NCBI GenBank assembly: GCA_964584785.1
Contig: CAZPBY010000034.1
Location: 1 to 64,000 of the forward strand
Source of the DNA: JAHFTY01 sp964584785
GTDB lineage: Bacteria > Acidobacteriota > Terriglobia > 20CM-2-55-15
Length of the DNA: 64,000 nucleotides
Direction: 5' to 3'
Every line of letters begins with the position of its first letter. Position 1 is the first letter of the stretch. Both the position numbers and the translations under genes were made by a program. Below the pieces are notes generated by a model. The model was not told the origin of the DNA and searched no databases. It was given only the letters and a program-made list of their open reading frames with translations. Positions 1 to 7,861 of this stretch are shown one piece after another.

Positions 1-720
1 AGCGCCGGCCCCAAAGGCGATACGGGACCTAAAGGTGAGACGGGATCGCAGGGCAGCGCAGGACTCAAAGGAGACACCGGACCCCAAGGCAGCGCCGGCC
101 CCAAGGGCGATACAGGAGCTCAGGGTGACACGGGACCCAAAGGGGATAATGGACTTCAAGGGAGCACCGGATCCCAAGGCGCCGCCGGACCCAAAGGGGA
201 TACGGGACCTCAAGGCAACACCGGATCCAAAGGGGACACAGGAACGCAAGGCAGTGCAGGACCCCAAGGTGCCGCGGGCCCCAAGGGCGATACGGGACTG
301 CAGGGCATTGCCGGATCTCCTGGACCGGCCGGAACCACTGTCGGCTACCACAAAAAGTTCGCGTCGGCGGACATCACCGGGACTGCCGCGGGCGTGCTCT
401 CGCAGGTCGTATCCGGCAGCAATTCGTACATCGTCGATGCGAAGTTGAATGCGCCCTTCGCCAGCGGTCAGAAGGAGGTTTCGTGCGCTCTCGTTGCAGT
501 TCAGAACGGTGTGTCCACGGAACTTGATCGGTTGGATACGCTCCTTGTGAGCAATCCGCAACAAACAGCGAAAGGAGGCATTTCGCTGAATGGAGTGTTC
601 ACGGCTTCCAGCGCCGCCTCGTCGGTGACGATCAGTGTGACCTGTTCCACCGGCGGAGACACGCGGACGCTAACGAATGGACGGATGAGCATCATCGGTG
701 TGAACGTTCTCGCTCCGTAA
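1..720 (+). CDS. Collagen-like Gly-X-Y repeat protein, 3' part
   Basis: The frame is open from the first base of the window, so the start lies outside it. About 108 residues are an uninterrupted Gly-X-Y triplet run rich in GPKGDT, GPQGSA and GSQGAA motifs, coded by near-repeated 9-18 bp DNA units. A non-repetitive C-terminal domain of about 130 residues follows, rich in Ser/Thr/Val and beginning near TTVGYHKKF. Bacterial collagen-like proteins form triple-helical stalks on the cell surface, with the globular end acting as a trimerisation or binding domain. The stop is TAA. The glycosyltransferase operon downstream could serve surface proteins of this kind, but that is only context. The signal peptide and anchor cannot be judged. 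The collagen repeat is certain; the function is not. Confidence 0.85.
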   Translation, partial: SAGPKGDTGPKGETGSQGSAGLKGDTGPQGSAGPKGDTGAQGDTGPKGDNGLQGSTGSQGAAGPKGDTGPQGNTGSKGDTGTQGSAGPQGAAGPKGDTGLQGIAGSPGPAGTTVGYHKKFASADITGTAAGVLSQVVSGSNSYIVDAKLNAPFASGQKEVSCALVAVQNGVSTELDRLDTLLVSNPQQTAKGGISLNGVFTASSAASSVTISVTCSTGGDTRTLTNGRMSIIGVNVLAP

Positions 721-788
721 CAACAGCCAGGGGGCAATTGGAGACACCGGCCAGTTGCCCTCCTTTTCCAGGGAAGGATTACTTCGCA

Positions 789-1502
789 ATGTTCGACCAG
801 TCTTCTCGTTCAATGCCGGTCTCGAGCCGGCCGCGCGTGTGGATCGTCATTGCCGCGTACAACGAAGGCTCGCGGCTCGACGGCACGCTTCGAAGTTTAA
901 AGACCGTCGATGCCGAGATTGTCGTTGTGGACGATGGATCCTCCGATGCGACACGATCGGTCGCCGCAAACCATCCGGTCTGGGTGTTGAGCCATCCGAT
1001 CAATTGCGGTCAGGGAGCCGCGCTCCGGACCGGAATCGCATTCGCACTGAATCGCGGCGCCCACGTGATCGTTACTTTCGATGGCGACGGCCAGCACGAC
1101 GCTCGCGACATTCCACGGCTGATCGAACCGGTCCTCGCCGGACGAGTCGATGCAGCCCTCGGGTCCAGGTTTCTTGGCCGCGCCCTCGACATGCCTTTCG
1201 GACGGCGTGTCCTGCTGCTCGCAGCCCGAGCATTCACGCGGGTTTTCTCAGCCGTGACCGTCACGGATCCGCACAATGGCCTGCGCGCACTGTCGCGCCG
1301 GGCCGCAGAACAGATACGCATGACTCAGGACGGTATGGCCCACGCCTCCGAAATAGTCGAACAACTGAATGTCCAGCAGCTCCGCTGGTGCGAATTGCCG
1401 GTCACGATTCGATACACCGAAGAGACTCTGGCAAAGGGCCAGCGCGGCTGGAACGCGATCGGAATCGTCGGACATCTCGTCGCAGGGCGGGTGATCAAAT
1501 GA
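789..1502 (+). CDS. Family 2 glycosyltransferase (dolichyl-phosphate-mannose-synthase type)
   Basis: A GT-A fold glycosyltransferase of 237 residues. The N-terminal strand VWIVIAAYNEGSR is followed by the nucleotide-binding VVVDDGSSD (about 47-53) and the metal-binding DGDGQHD (about 98-104). These are the usual family 2 signatures of enzymes that transfer a sugar from UDP- or GDP-sugar to polyprenyl phosphate. The ATG at 789 is preferred to the upstream TTG at 738 because GGGAAGGATT lies about 10 bases before it and the family normally starts shortly before the first strand. There are no C-terminal membrane helices, so it is probably a peripheral enzyme at the inner membrane. Its stop overlaps the next start (ATGA). 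With the following DUF2304 and TMTC-like genes it forms a lipid-linked sugar transfer operon. Confidence 0.85.
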   Translation: MFDQSSRSMPVSSRPRVWIVIAAYNEGSRLDGTLRSLKTVDAEIVVVDDGSSDATRSVAANHPVWVLSHPINCGQGAALRTGIAFALNRGAHVIVTFDGDGQHDARDIPRLIEPVLAGRVDAALGSRFLGRALDMPFGRRVLLLAARAFTRVFSAVTVTDPHNGLRALSRRAAEQIRMTQDGMAHASEIVEQLNVQQLRWCELPVTIRYTEETLAKGQRGWNAIGIVGHLVAGRVIK

Positions 1503-1858
1503 ACGTCTTCCAGTGGATCGCTTGTGGAACTCTTTCTGCCGCCATCGTGCGCGACTTGCTTCCGGGTCGACGGCCGTTTTCATGGAAATTCCGGGTGAGC
1601 CGGTCGATCGTGTGGTTCGCCGCCATGGTTGCGGTGGTCAACCCGGCGCAAGTGACGAGGTTTGCCAACGTGCTCGGAATCGGGCGCGGAGCCGACATTA
1701 TTCTTTACATCCTGACGCTGGCGTTTCTCTCCGCCGGCTTTTTTTTCTACGCCCAACAGATTCGCCTCCGCCGGGAACTCAGCAAGCTGGCCGGCCATCT
1801 CGCTCTCGCCGGCGCGGCACGCGGCGGAATGAAACGATCCGATGGAGGACGCTCGTGA
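1499..1858 (+). CDS. Small membrane protein of the DUF2304 type
   Basis: A protein of 119 residues with three apparent hydrophobic segments (about 3-20, 33-50 and 65-85) and a basic C-terminal tail containing QQIRLRREL. The size, topology and position directly after a polyprenyl-phosphate glycosyltransferase fit the DUF2304 family, small membrane partners of GT2 enzymes whose biochemical role is unknown. The ATG at 1499 overlaps the upstream stop in an ATGA arrangement, and the downstream gene starts with GTG overlapping this stop (GTGA). All three genes are therefore very probably co-translated. A longer open frame extends upstream but only antiparallel to the GT2 signal, so the internal ATG is taken. 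Confidence 0.7.
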   Translation: MNVFQWIACGTLSAAIVRDLLPGRRPFSWKFRVSRSIVWFAAMVAVVNPAQVTRFANVLGIGRGADIILYILTLAFLSAGFFFYAQQIRLRRELSKLAGHLALAGAARGGMKRSDGGRS

Positions 1859-3765
1859 GCGCCTGGATCAACGAGCGGCGAGCTTATCCGGTCGTTTGCG
1901 CGCTGGCGCTGGCGGCCGTCATTGCGACTTACGCCAATCATTTCCGGAACGAGTTTCATTTTGACGATGTTCACACGATTGAGAACAACGCGTACATTCG
2001 CGATGTCCGTAACATTCCTTTGTTCTTCAAAAGCGCCGCGACATTCAGCTCGAATCCATCGCACCAGAGCTACCGGCCGCTGGTAACGACGACACTCGCC
2101 GTCGACTACCGCATCGCCGGCGGTCTCAATCCCATTGTGTTTCATGCGACCGCCTTTGCGCTGTTCATCATTCAGTGCATCGCGATGCTGTTCCTGATGC
2201 GCCGTCTTCTCGATCGGGCTCAACCGCATCGCCGGAACAAGTGGCTGGCGTTGTTTGCGGTCAGTTGGTATGCGCTTCACACCGCAAACGCGGAAACGGT
2301 GAACTACATCATTGCAAGGTCGGAAATCTTGTCCACGTTCGGCGCTATCCTCGCGCTTCTGCTGTTCGCGCGCGGGGGCAGGACTCGTCGTTGGGCGCTC
2401 TACCTGATCCCGGCCGCTGCCGCCGTTCTCGCGAAAGAGCAGGGCGCAATGGCCGCTGCGCTGATTTTCGTCTATGCCGGGCTGTTTGAATACAACCTGT
2501 CACTCGGGCAGTTGTTGCGGCCGCGCCGATTCGCGGCCGTCCTGCGGGACACATGGCCGGCGGTTGCGGTGTGCGGAGGACTTGTCGCGATCAGCATGAG
2601 GCTCGCCGAGACGTGGGTTCCCGGCGGGACATCGCGAGTGTCCTATTTGATGACGCAGCCTTTCGTTATTTTGCACTATGCGCTCACGTTCCTGCTGCCG
2701 ATGAACCTGACTGCCGACACGGACTGGAAGATCATCACCAACCCTTTCGACGATCGTGTTCTCATCGGTATCGTCTTCATTGCCTCCGCTCTCTGGGCCG
2801 CAGTCGTGGCGTCGCGAAAGCGCGAGACGACCCCGATCGCGTTCGGTATCGTCTGGTTCTTCCTGACGCTGCTGCCCACATCCAGCGTCATACCTCTGGC
2901 CGAAGTGATGAATGACCATCGGATGTACTTTCCGTTTGCCGGGGCCGTGCTCGCCGCTGCCTCTTTTCTCGGTGTGATCTGGATACGCCGTGAAGCAATT
3001 CTTGCCACGACAAACTGGACGAAGCCGGCGGCTGTCCTGGGATGTGTGGCCATTCTCGCGGCGCATGCGTTTGGAACACATCAGCGCAATCGTGTGTGGC
3101 GCACCGACGAGTCGCTGTGGCTGGATGTTATCCAGAAGAGTCCGGAGAATGGCCGCGGTCTTATGAACTACGGTCTCATTCAGATGGAGCAGGGGAACCA
3201 AAAGGCCGCCGAGGACTATTTCAACCGCGCGCTTCAATACTCGCCCTATTACGCGTACCTGCATATCAACATGGGTATTCTGAAGGGGTCCCTTGGAAAA
3301 CCCGAGGAGGCGGACCATCACTTCCAACTTGCGCAGCAGTACGAACCCGGCAATCCGGTGAGTTACTTCTATTACGCAAGATGGCTTCGCTCCGTGGGCC
3401 GCCACGCGGAGGCGCTGGCAACGGTGCGGCGCGCTGTGGAGTTGAGCCCGTCCGACGTTCAGTCTCAGAATCTCATGCGGGACATCGCCCGCGACGCGGC
3501 GCCTGAACACTGGCTGGACCTGAGCCTGGTCCAGTTTCGCCGGGGCGATTATCAGGGAGCCCTCGAGTCCGGCCGCCGGGCCCTTCGTCTGCGGCCCGAG
3601 TATGCGGCTGCCTATAACAACATTTGCGCCGCCGAGAACGCGATGGCTTCCTACGACGAGGCAGCCGCCGACTGCAGGCGCGCGCTCACACTGCAACCGG
3701 ATTATCCGCTTGCCCGTAACAATCTCGCATTCGCGCTTTCGAAGGGAAAATCTTCATCAGACTAG
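1855..3765 (+). CDS. TMTC-like polytopic membrane protein with C-terminal TPR repeats
   Basis: A protein of 636 residues. The first 410 or so hold about ten hydrophobic helices, with an early loop NEFHFDDVHTIENN that carries the paired acidic residues typical of GT-C glycosyltransferases, and SYRPL after it. The last 210 residues are tetratricopeptide repeats, for example MNYGLIQMEQGNQKAAEDYF and AYNNICAAENAMASYDEAAA. This architecture matches TMTC/DUF1736-type O-mannosyltransferases and related bacterial proteins, which use polyprenyl-phosphate sugars. That agrees with the upstream GT2 being the donor-lipid synthase. The GTG start is fixed by the GTGA overlap with the DUF2304 gene and by a nearby GGAGGA. 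The acceptor, protein or glycan, is not known. Confidence 0.75.
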   Translation: MSAWINERRAYPVVCALALAAVIATYANHFRNEFHFDDVHTIENNAYIRDVRNIPLFFKSAATFSSNPSHQSYRPLVTTTLAVDYRIAGGLNPIVFHATAFALFIIQCIAMLFLMRRLLDRAQPHRRNKWLALFAVSWYALHTANAETVNYIIARSEILSTFGAILALLLFARGGRTRRWALYLIPAAAAVLAKEQGAMAAALIFVYAGLFEYNLSLGQLLRPRRFAAVLRDTWPAVAVCGGLVAISMRLAETWVPGGTSRVSYLMTQPFVILHYALTFLLPMNLTADTDWKIITNPFDDRVLIGIVFIASALWAAVVASRKRETTPIAFGIVWFFLTLLPTSSVIPLAEVMNDHRMYFPFAGAVLAAASFLGVIWIRREAILATTNWTKPAAVLGCVAILAAHAFGTHQRNRVWRTDESLWLDVIQKSPENGRGLMNYGLIQMEQGNQKAAEDYFNRALQYSPYYAYLHINMGILKGSLGKPEEADHHFQLAQQYEPGNPVSYFYYARWLRSVGRHAEALATVRRAVELSPSDVQSQNLMRDIARDAAPEHWLDLSLVQFRRGDYQGALESGRRALRLRPEYAAAYNNICAAENAMASYDEAAADCRRALTLQPDYPLARNNLAFALSKGKSSSD

Positions 3766-3777
3766 TCTTAGACTAGT
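3761..3777. repeat. 17-bp perfect palindrome at the end of the glycosylation operon
   Basis: ACTAGTCT and AGACTAGT arms are separated by one base. It overlaps the stop codon of the TPR protein and lies about 50 bp before vapB. With no T-run it is a poor intrinsic terminator. It could be a protein-binding site for the toxin-antitoxin promoter, which must lie here. Confidence 0.5.
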
Positions 3778-3813
3778 TAGCCCCAACGATTTGACGGGCT
3801 GCCATACTGGCTG

Positions 3814-3829
3814 ATATGGTTACCCATAT
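3814..3829. promoter_or_regulatory. Candidate VapBC autoregulatory operator
   Basis: Inverted repeat ATATGG-TTAC-CCATAT with perfect 6-bp arms. It overlaps both possible start codons of vapB (ATG at 3816 and 3828). VapB antitoxins usually bind palindromes at their own promoter, so the position is suggestive. Binding is inferred, not shown. Confidence 0.4.
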
Positions 3830-4067
3830 GAAGACAACAATCGAGATTGCCGATGACCTGTTGGAGAAAGCCAGGCGGCAGGCGCAGAAAGAGAATCGAA
3901 CTTTGCGTGAAGTCATCGAGGATGCACTGCGGCGACAGCTCAAATCGAAACCGCCTGTTGAACGATTCCGCTTGCCCCGCCGGGCATTCAAAGGAAAAGG
4001 GCTGCAGCCGTCGATCGCTGAGGGAGATTGGGCCTCGTTGAGGGATCTCGCCTACCGGCTGAAATAG
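3828..4067 (+). CDS. vapB: VapB-type antitoxin
   Basis: A protein of 79 residues beginning MKTTIEIADDLLEKARRQA, which is the ribbon-helix-helix DNA-binding N-terminus seen in many VapB proteins, then ENRTLREVIEDALRRQL. The basic, Pro-rich C-terminal half would wrap the toxin. The ATG at 3828 gives the canonical MKTT start; the ATG at 3816 would add MVTH and cannot be excluded. The stop codon abuts the toxin start with no gap, as expected for translational coupling of a type II toxin-antitoxin pair. Some solitary RHH proteins look alike, but the adjacent PIN-domain gene settles the call. Confidence 0.8.
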   Translation: MKTTIEIADDLLEKARRQAQKENRTLREVIEDALRRQLKSKPPVERFRLPRRAFKGKGLQPSIAEGDWASLRDLAYRLK

Positions 4068-4502
4068 ATGACGGCAATTGACACCAACATTCTTGTGTAT
4101 GCACATCGTGCCGATTCTACCTGGCACGATGAAGCTCTTTCCGTTGTAACGGGACTCGCCGAAGGCGCCGCCATGTGGGCCATTCCCTGGCCGTGCCTAT
4201 TTGAGTTTTATTCGATTGTGACTCATCCAAAGATCTACAAACCGCCCACGCCTGTCGAGGCCACGCTTCAGCAGATCCGGGCCTGGATGCAGTCACCCAC
4301 GCTGGTCCTCTTGAGTGAAGACAACGGTTTTTATGACACTCTCGATCCGCTGCTGAAAAAGTCCAACGTCCAGGGAGGCGCGGTTCACGATGCCCGCATT
4401 GCCGCGCTGTGTATTGGGCACGGAATCAAGAAACTTTTATCGGCCGATCGCGATTTCAGCCGGTTTCCTCAGTTACGAATCGAAAACCCGCTTCATCGGT
4501 AA
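4068..4502 (+). CDS. vapC: VapC-type PIN-domain ribonuclease toxin
   Basis: A protein of 144 residues, the normal length for VapC. The PIN acidic residues are visible: D5 in AIDTNILVY, E46 in CLFEFYSI, D108 in VHDARIAALC, and D127/D129 in SADRDF. These bind Mg or Mn and cleave RNA, in characterised members often tRNA or rRNA. The gene begins directly after the vapB stop. The active site is intact, so the toxin is probably functional and held by the neighbouring antitoxin. The pair sits between an envelope operon and the catabolic block, a common place for such modules. Confidence 0.88.
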   Translation: MTAIDTNILVYAHRADSTWHDEALSVVTGLAEGAAMWAIPWPCLFEFYSIVTHPKIYKPPTPVEATLQQIRAWMQSPTLVLLSEDNGFYDTLDPLLKKSNVQGGAVHDARIAALCIGHGIKKLLSADRDFSRFPQLRIENPLHR

Positions 4503-4565
4503 CTCAACCTGGTTGATGGATGAGCTGATGAAACCACTTCAGCTTTCCGGAATTTTCTGGGATTG

Positions 4566-5972
4566 CTAAAACGTTTCACTGTTAAAGAACTCCCCGAAGA
4601 TCTCCTGCTCGCTGGGGCGGTCTTCGGGGATGATTTCACTCACCCAGGTGACGTTCATGTAGTGCTTCACGCTGATGTTTTCGCTGGTGATGTTGCCGCC
4701 CCATGTGCCGCAGCCAAGGCTGGCGGTCATGGGCATTCCGTTGTTGAACGCTCCGGAATTTCCCCGCACCTGAGGCTGACGCACCATGATGCGGCTGACG
4801 GGCGCCATCAACGCCAGCCGATGGATGTGGTCCTTGTCGAAAGAATAGATGCCGCACGAGTGGCCCTTGCCCCCGACTTCGAAAATCCTGCTGACCATGT
4901 TCAATGCGTTTTCAAAGCCGCTGTATTTGAAAACGGCCAGCACCGGCGACAGTTTTTCGCCCGAGAAGCGATGCTCGCGCCCGATCTTGTCTTCGGGAAC
5001 GATGATGAACTGCTTGCCCGCCGGCAGCTCAATTCCGGCGATCGCCGCGATGCGAGCGGCGGAGCGGGCGACGGTCTCGATAGTCCTTCGACCTTCGGCG
5101 TCCCACATGGCGGCCTGAAGGTTTTTCTTGTCTTCACTCGTCGCCAGATAGCCGCCTTCCTTCTCGAGTTGGGCAATGAACCGGTCGTATATGGAGGCTT
5201 CGATTAAGGCGTTTCCGTCGCACGAACATCCGGAGCCGTGATTGTGAGTCTTGCTGATTCGTGTGTTGGCGGCCGCTTCCTCGATATTCGCAGTCTCATC
5301 GATGATGATCGTCGCATTGCCCGCGCCCACGCCGTATGCGGGTTTGCCGGAACTGTAGGCCGCGCGCACCATCGCGGCGCCACCGGTGGCGATGGTCAGG
5401 TCACAGATGGACATCAACTCCTGCGCGAGAGGGATCGTCGGCTTTTCGAGGCATTGAATGATGTCTTCGGGCGCGTCCTGCTTCTTCAGCGCCGCTCTCA
5501 ATATGCGCGTGGTTTCCAGAGCGGTTCGTTTGCTGAGCGGATGTGGAGAAAAGATTACGGCATCGCGGCATTTCAGCGCGTTGATGGCCATGTTCACCAT
5601 GGTGACGAGCGGATTCGTGACCGGGCATAGTCCTGCGATGACTCCAACGGGCTTCGCATATTTGACGATTCCTTTTTCGGGAATCTCCTCGATGACGCCG
5701 ATCGTCTTTTGACGGAGAGCGTCGCGCAATATACCGGCGATTTTGAAACGTCGTGCGGGAACGCCATCCAGGCTGCCCATGTCGCTCTCTTCAACGCTCA
5801 TGCGTGTCAACGCGACGAATGTGGGCTCGTTCGCTGTCGCCCATGCCATCGCGCGGCACAGGTGATCCACTCGCGCCTGATCGTGATGTTCGCTGGCTTT
5901 TACTGCGGCGCGAGCCCGCTCGAGCAGCGTGTGCGCGTATTGTTTCTCGTCGTCCGTGATCGCTCTCGCCAT
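4566..5972 (-). CDS. CoA-acylating aldehyde dehydrogenase (SauS/AdhE-N type), copy 1
   Basis: A protein of 468 residues of the aldehyde dehydrogenase superfamily in its CoA-acylating branch, related to sulfoacetaldehyde dehydrogenase and the N-terminal half of AdhE. Visible features are PVGVIAGLCPVTNP (about 108-121), FSPHP at 141-145, the nucleotide-binding GVGAGNAT and the catalytic region GSGCS with Cys249. Such enzymes oxidise an aldehyde to acyl-CoA with NAD(P) and CoA in the cytoplasm. It is closely similar to the gene at 15021-16421. It follows the ThuA gene by 19 bp in one operon, downstream of the dyad at 6970. The actual aldehyde is unknown; acetaldehyde, sulfoacetaldehyde and glycolaldehyde-like substrates are all possible. 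Confidence 0.85.
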   Translation of the reverse strand: MARAITDDEKQYAHTLLERARAAVKASEHHDQARVDHLCRAMAWATANEPTFVALTRMSVEESDMGSLDGVPARRFKIAGILRDALRQKTIGVIEEIPEKGIVKYAKPVGVIAGLCPVTNPLVTMVNMAINALKCRDAVIFSPHPLSKRTALETTRILRAALKKQDAPEDIIQCLEKPTIPLAQELMSICDLTIATGGAAMVRAAYSSGKPAYGVGAGNATIIIDETANIEEAAANTRISKTHNHGSGCSCDGNALIEASIYDRFIAQLEKEGGYLATSEDKKNLQAAMWDAEGRRTIETVARSAARIAAIAGIELPAGKQFIIVPEDKIGREHRFSGEKLSPVLAVFKYSGFENALNMVSRIFEVGGKGHSCGIYSFDKDHIHRLALMAPVSRIMVRQPQVRGNSGAFNNGMPMTASLGCGTWGGNITSENISVKHYMNVTWVSEIIPEDRPSEQEIFGEFFNSETF

Positions 5973-5991
5973 TCTCGTTTCCGCCTGGGTC

Positions 5992-6936
5992 TCAATGCTT
6001 CCCCGGAGCAGTTGCCTTCGGCATCGGCCGCGGCGTCACGTCACCGGGAACGATTCCGAGCGCCCACTTGATGCCTTCGAAAACCATCTTCTGGAATCCC
6101 GGATTGTCCCACGTCACGTCGTATTCGCCCCAGCCGACGTTATAGACGCGGCCTTTGCCGTACTGACGCGCCCACACCACAGGGAAGTCTCGGTCAGGAC
6201 GCATGGCACGCTGCTGTTCCGTCAGCGAAGCCGGATCGAGGCGCAGAATCACGTGAACCTTGTCGCGCGAATACGGCGGCATCAACACAGGATGCTGCTC
6301 ATCAAACATGAACGTGGAACTGCCGAAGGACATCGCGCCCGGGAAGTTGGGATCCTCGACAATGATTCTGGAGGTCGCGTGGAATTCGCCCGCATGACCA
6401 TCGATGCGATCCATGAGACCGCCGATGAGATCCCCCCACTCGGGCCATGTCAGCGACGCGTCCTTTCGAGTGAACGCAACGCCGGCCGCATGGCCGACGA
6501 CGAGACCCTTGCCATCGTCGCGGACGAACGCGAGCAGATCTTTCTTTTGTTGCTCGCTCATCGTTCCGTCGCCGCTCGGGAGAAGAAACAGGGCATCGTA
6601 GAAATCCAGCGGCTTCACATTGATGTTGCCGCCCGCGTATTTCCCCTGTCCGGCGATGGGCTGTTTCGTGATCAGCTGAGTATCCGTCCGAAGAACGGTG
6701 ACGTAAACGCCGGACTCCCGCCCCAGCTTCTCGACGGTCGCCATGGCGTGGTTCAGGGAGTCGTGATGGTAGCCCGTCTGAACATCGGCGACCAGCAGGA
6801 GTTTCTTCATCCCCGGCCACGGATCGCCTCGACCGCCTTGTCCGCGTCCGCCCGCTCCCCGGGTTTGTCCCGCCAGTGATAGCGCGGAAAAGGTAATTGC
6901 GGCCACAACCCCATAAATATGGATGCGCTTCATCAT
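5992..6936 (-). CDS. Exported ThuA-domain protein, copy 1
   Basis: A protein of 314 residues with a signal peptide (MMKRIHIYG then a hydrophobic stretch to LAGQ). A short Gly/Arg-rich linker follows, then a ThuA fold resembling a class I glutamine amidotransferase: KKLLLVADVQTGYHHDSLN, then the loop DALFLLPSGDG and VVGHAAGVAF. ThuA proteins occur with 3-keto-sugar and trehalose-type catabolism. Their exact chemistry is unsettled. ATG 6936 (or 6933) is chosen because GAGGAA lies just before it; the longest frame uses a GTG further up. It is first in an operon with the acylating aldehyde dehydrogenase. A second ThuA protein lies at 46190-47107. Confidence 0.8.
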   Translation of the reverse strand: MMKRIHIYGVVAAITFSALSLAGQTRGAGGRGQGGRGDPWPGMKKLLLVADVQTGYHHDSLNHAMATVEKLGRESGVYVTVLRTDTQLITKQPIAGQGKYAGGNINVKPLDFYDALFLLPSGDGTMSEQQKKDLLAFVRDDGKGLVVGHAAGVAFTRKDASLTWPEWGDLIGGLMDRIDGHAGEFHATSRIIVEDPNFPGAMSFGSSTFMFDEQHPVLMPPYSRDKVHVILRLDPASLTEQQRAMRPDRDFPVVWARQYGKGRVYNVGWGEYDVTWDNPGFQKMVFEGIKWALGIVPGDVTPRPMPKATAPGKH

Positions 6937-6969
6937 TCGGTTCCTCACTGAAGAATATTTATTATCTTG

Positions 6970-6989
6970 TTGTATGGAGGACTATACAA
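6970..6989. promoter_or_regulatory. Regulon dyad, site D
   Basis: TTGTAT-GGAGGACT-ATACAA: perfect 6-bp arms with an 8-bp spacer, in the divergent gap between the ThuA-ALDH operon and the exported-protein/TIM-barrel operon. The same arms and spacing recur at 11153 and 26108, and close variants at 35231 and 40846. It is probably bound by the GntR/HutC protein encoded at 10319-11113. Confidence 0.7.
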
Positions 6990-7030
6990 TAGCAGCATTA
7001 AAATCCGTAAAATGCCGTAGCCGCTTTAGA

Positions 7031-7045
7031 GGAGGACTATACAAT
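7031..7045 (+). repeat. Second copy of a 15-mer carrying RBS and operator half-site
   Basis: GGAGGACTATACAAT occurs exactly at 6976-6990 (right half of site D) and again at 7031-7045. In the second copy GGAGG is the ribosome binding site and the last AT is the beginning of the start codon at 7044. An operator half-site thus overlaps the translation start region. Confidence 0.75.
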
Positions 7046-7856
7046 GTCCCGAAACGGTCGAGCGCGGGGCTTTTTATTCACCGCGGCGTTGATTGCAATT
7101 TTGGCCCTCTCCATCTTTGTGAGCGCTCAAACTTCGACAAAGCCCGTCGTACGGTTTACCGCGACCACGGATAATGTCGCGAGTTCCGGTCAGGCTGTTC
7201 GCATCGAACTTTTTGCGTGGTCGACGGACGCCGAACGGGATCAATTTGTGAAGGCGTGGACTTCACCGCCGCAACCTCCACCGCCGCCACCCACCGACGA
7301 CGGATACGGCGGTCGCGGTAACGGACGCGGCAATCGTGGCGCCGCGGCTGCAGGCGCGGGAAATGCCGGAGCCGCCGGCGACGATGTGCAAGCCGCTGCC
7401 GGACGGGGAGGTCGTGGCGGTCGTGGCGCACGTGGAGCCCGCGGCGCGGATGCACCCCCGCCGCCTCCACCGCCGATGACACCGACTACGTCGTTGGCCG
7501 TCGCTTTGCAGAAAGCACCCAGTGTTGGAATGCTGTGGACATCCGAAACCGTGGGTTATTCGATTCGCTACGCTTATCGACTGCCACAACCCGACGGCAA
7601 CGAACGCATCATCCTGGCGACCGACCGCAGGCTCGGCGCCTTCAACACCTTCTGGAAGCCCACCGGCGCCGGCACGACAACCGATTATCCGTTCTCCATC
7701 ATCGAACTGCGTCTGAACTCGACCGGCATCGGTGAGGGCAAGGCATCGCTCTGGAGCCCGGTCACTATCGACAACAGCGCCAAGTCGGTGGCGTTCGAAA
7801 ACTACTCGGGTCTGCCCGTGATCCTCAAAGCCGTGAAGCGGCAGAATGTGAAGTAA
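7044..7856 (+). CDS. Exported protein with Pro- and Gly/Arg-rich insert, unknown function
   Basis: A protein of 270 residues that I do not recognise. It has an N-terminal signal peptide ending near SIFVSAQ and a short beta-rich region (PVVRFTATTDNVASSGQAVR). A low-complexity segment at roughly 73-150 is made of Pro runs and GRGN/GRGGRGAR repeats. The C-terminal beta-rich domain contains ERIILATDRRLGAFNTFW and IIELRLNS. The ATG has a strong GGAGG 8 bp upstream. Its stop is 5 bp before the TIM-barrel gene, so the two are probably one operon and the protein may act with that enzyme in the periplasm. The insert resembles inserts in other exported proteins of this window. Confidence 0.7.
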   Translation: MSRNGRARGFLFTAALIAILALSIFVSAQTSTKPVVRFTATTDNVASSGQAVRIELFAWSTDAERDQFVKAWTSPPQPPPPPPTDDGYGGRGNGRGNRGAAAAGAGNAGAAGDDVQAAAGRGGRGGRGARGARGADAPPPPPPPMTPTTSLAVALQKAPSVGMLWTSETVGYSIRYAYRLPQPDGNERIILATDRRLGAFNTFWKPTGAGTTTDYPFSIIELRLNSTGIGEGKASLWSPVTIDNSAKSVAFENYSGLPVILKAVKRQNVK

Positions 7857-7861
7857 GCGAA

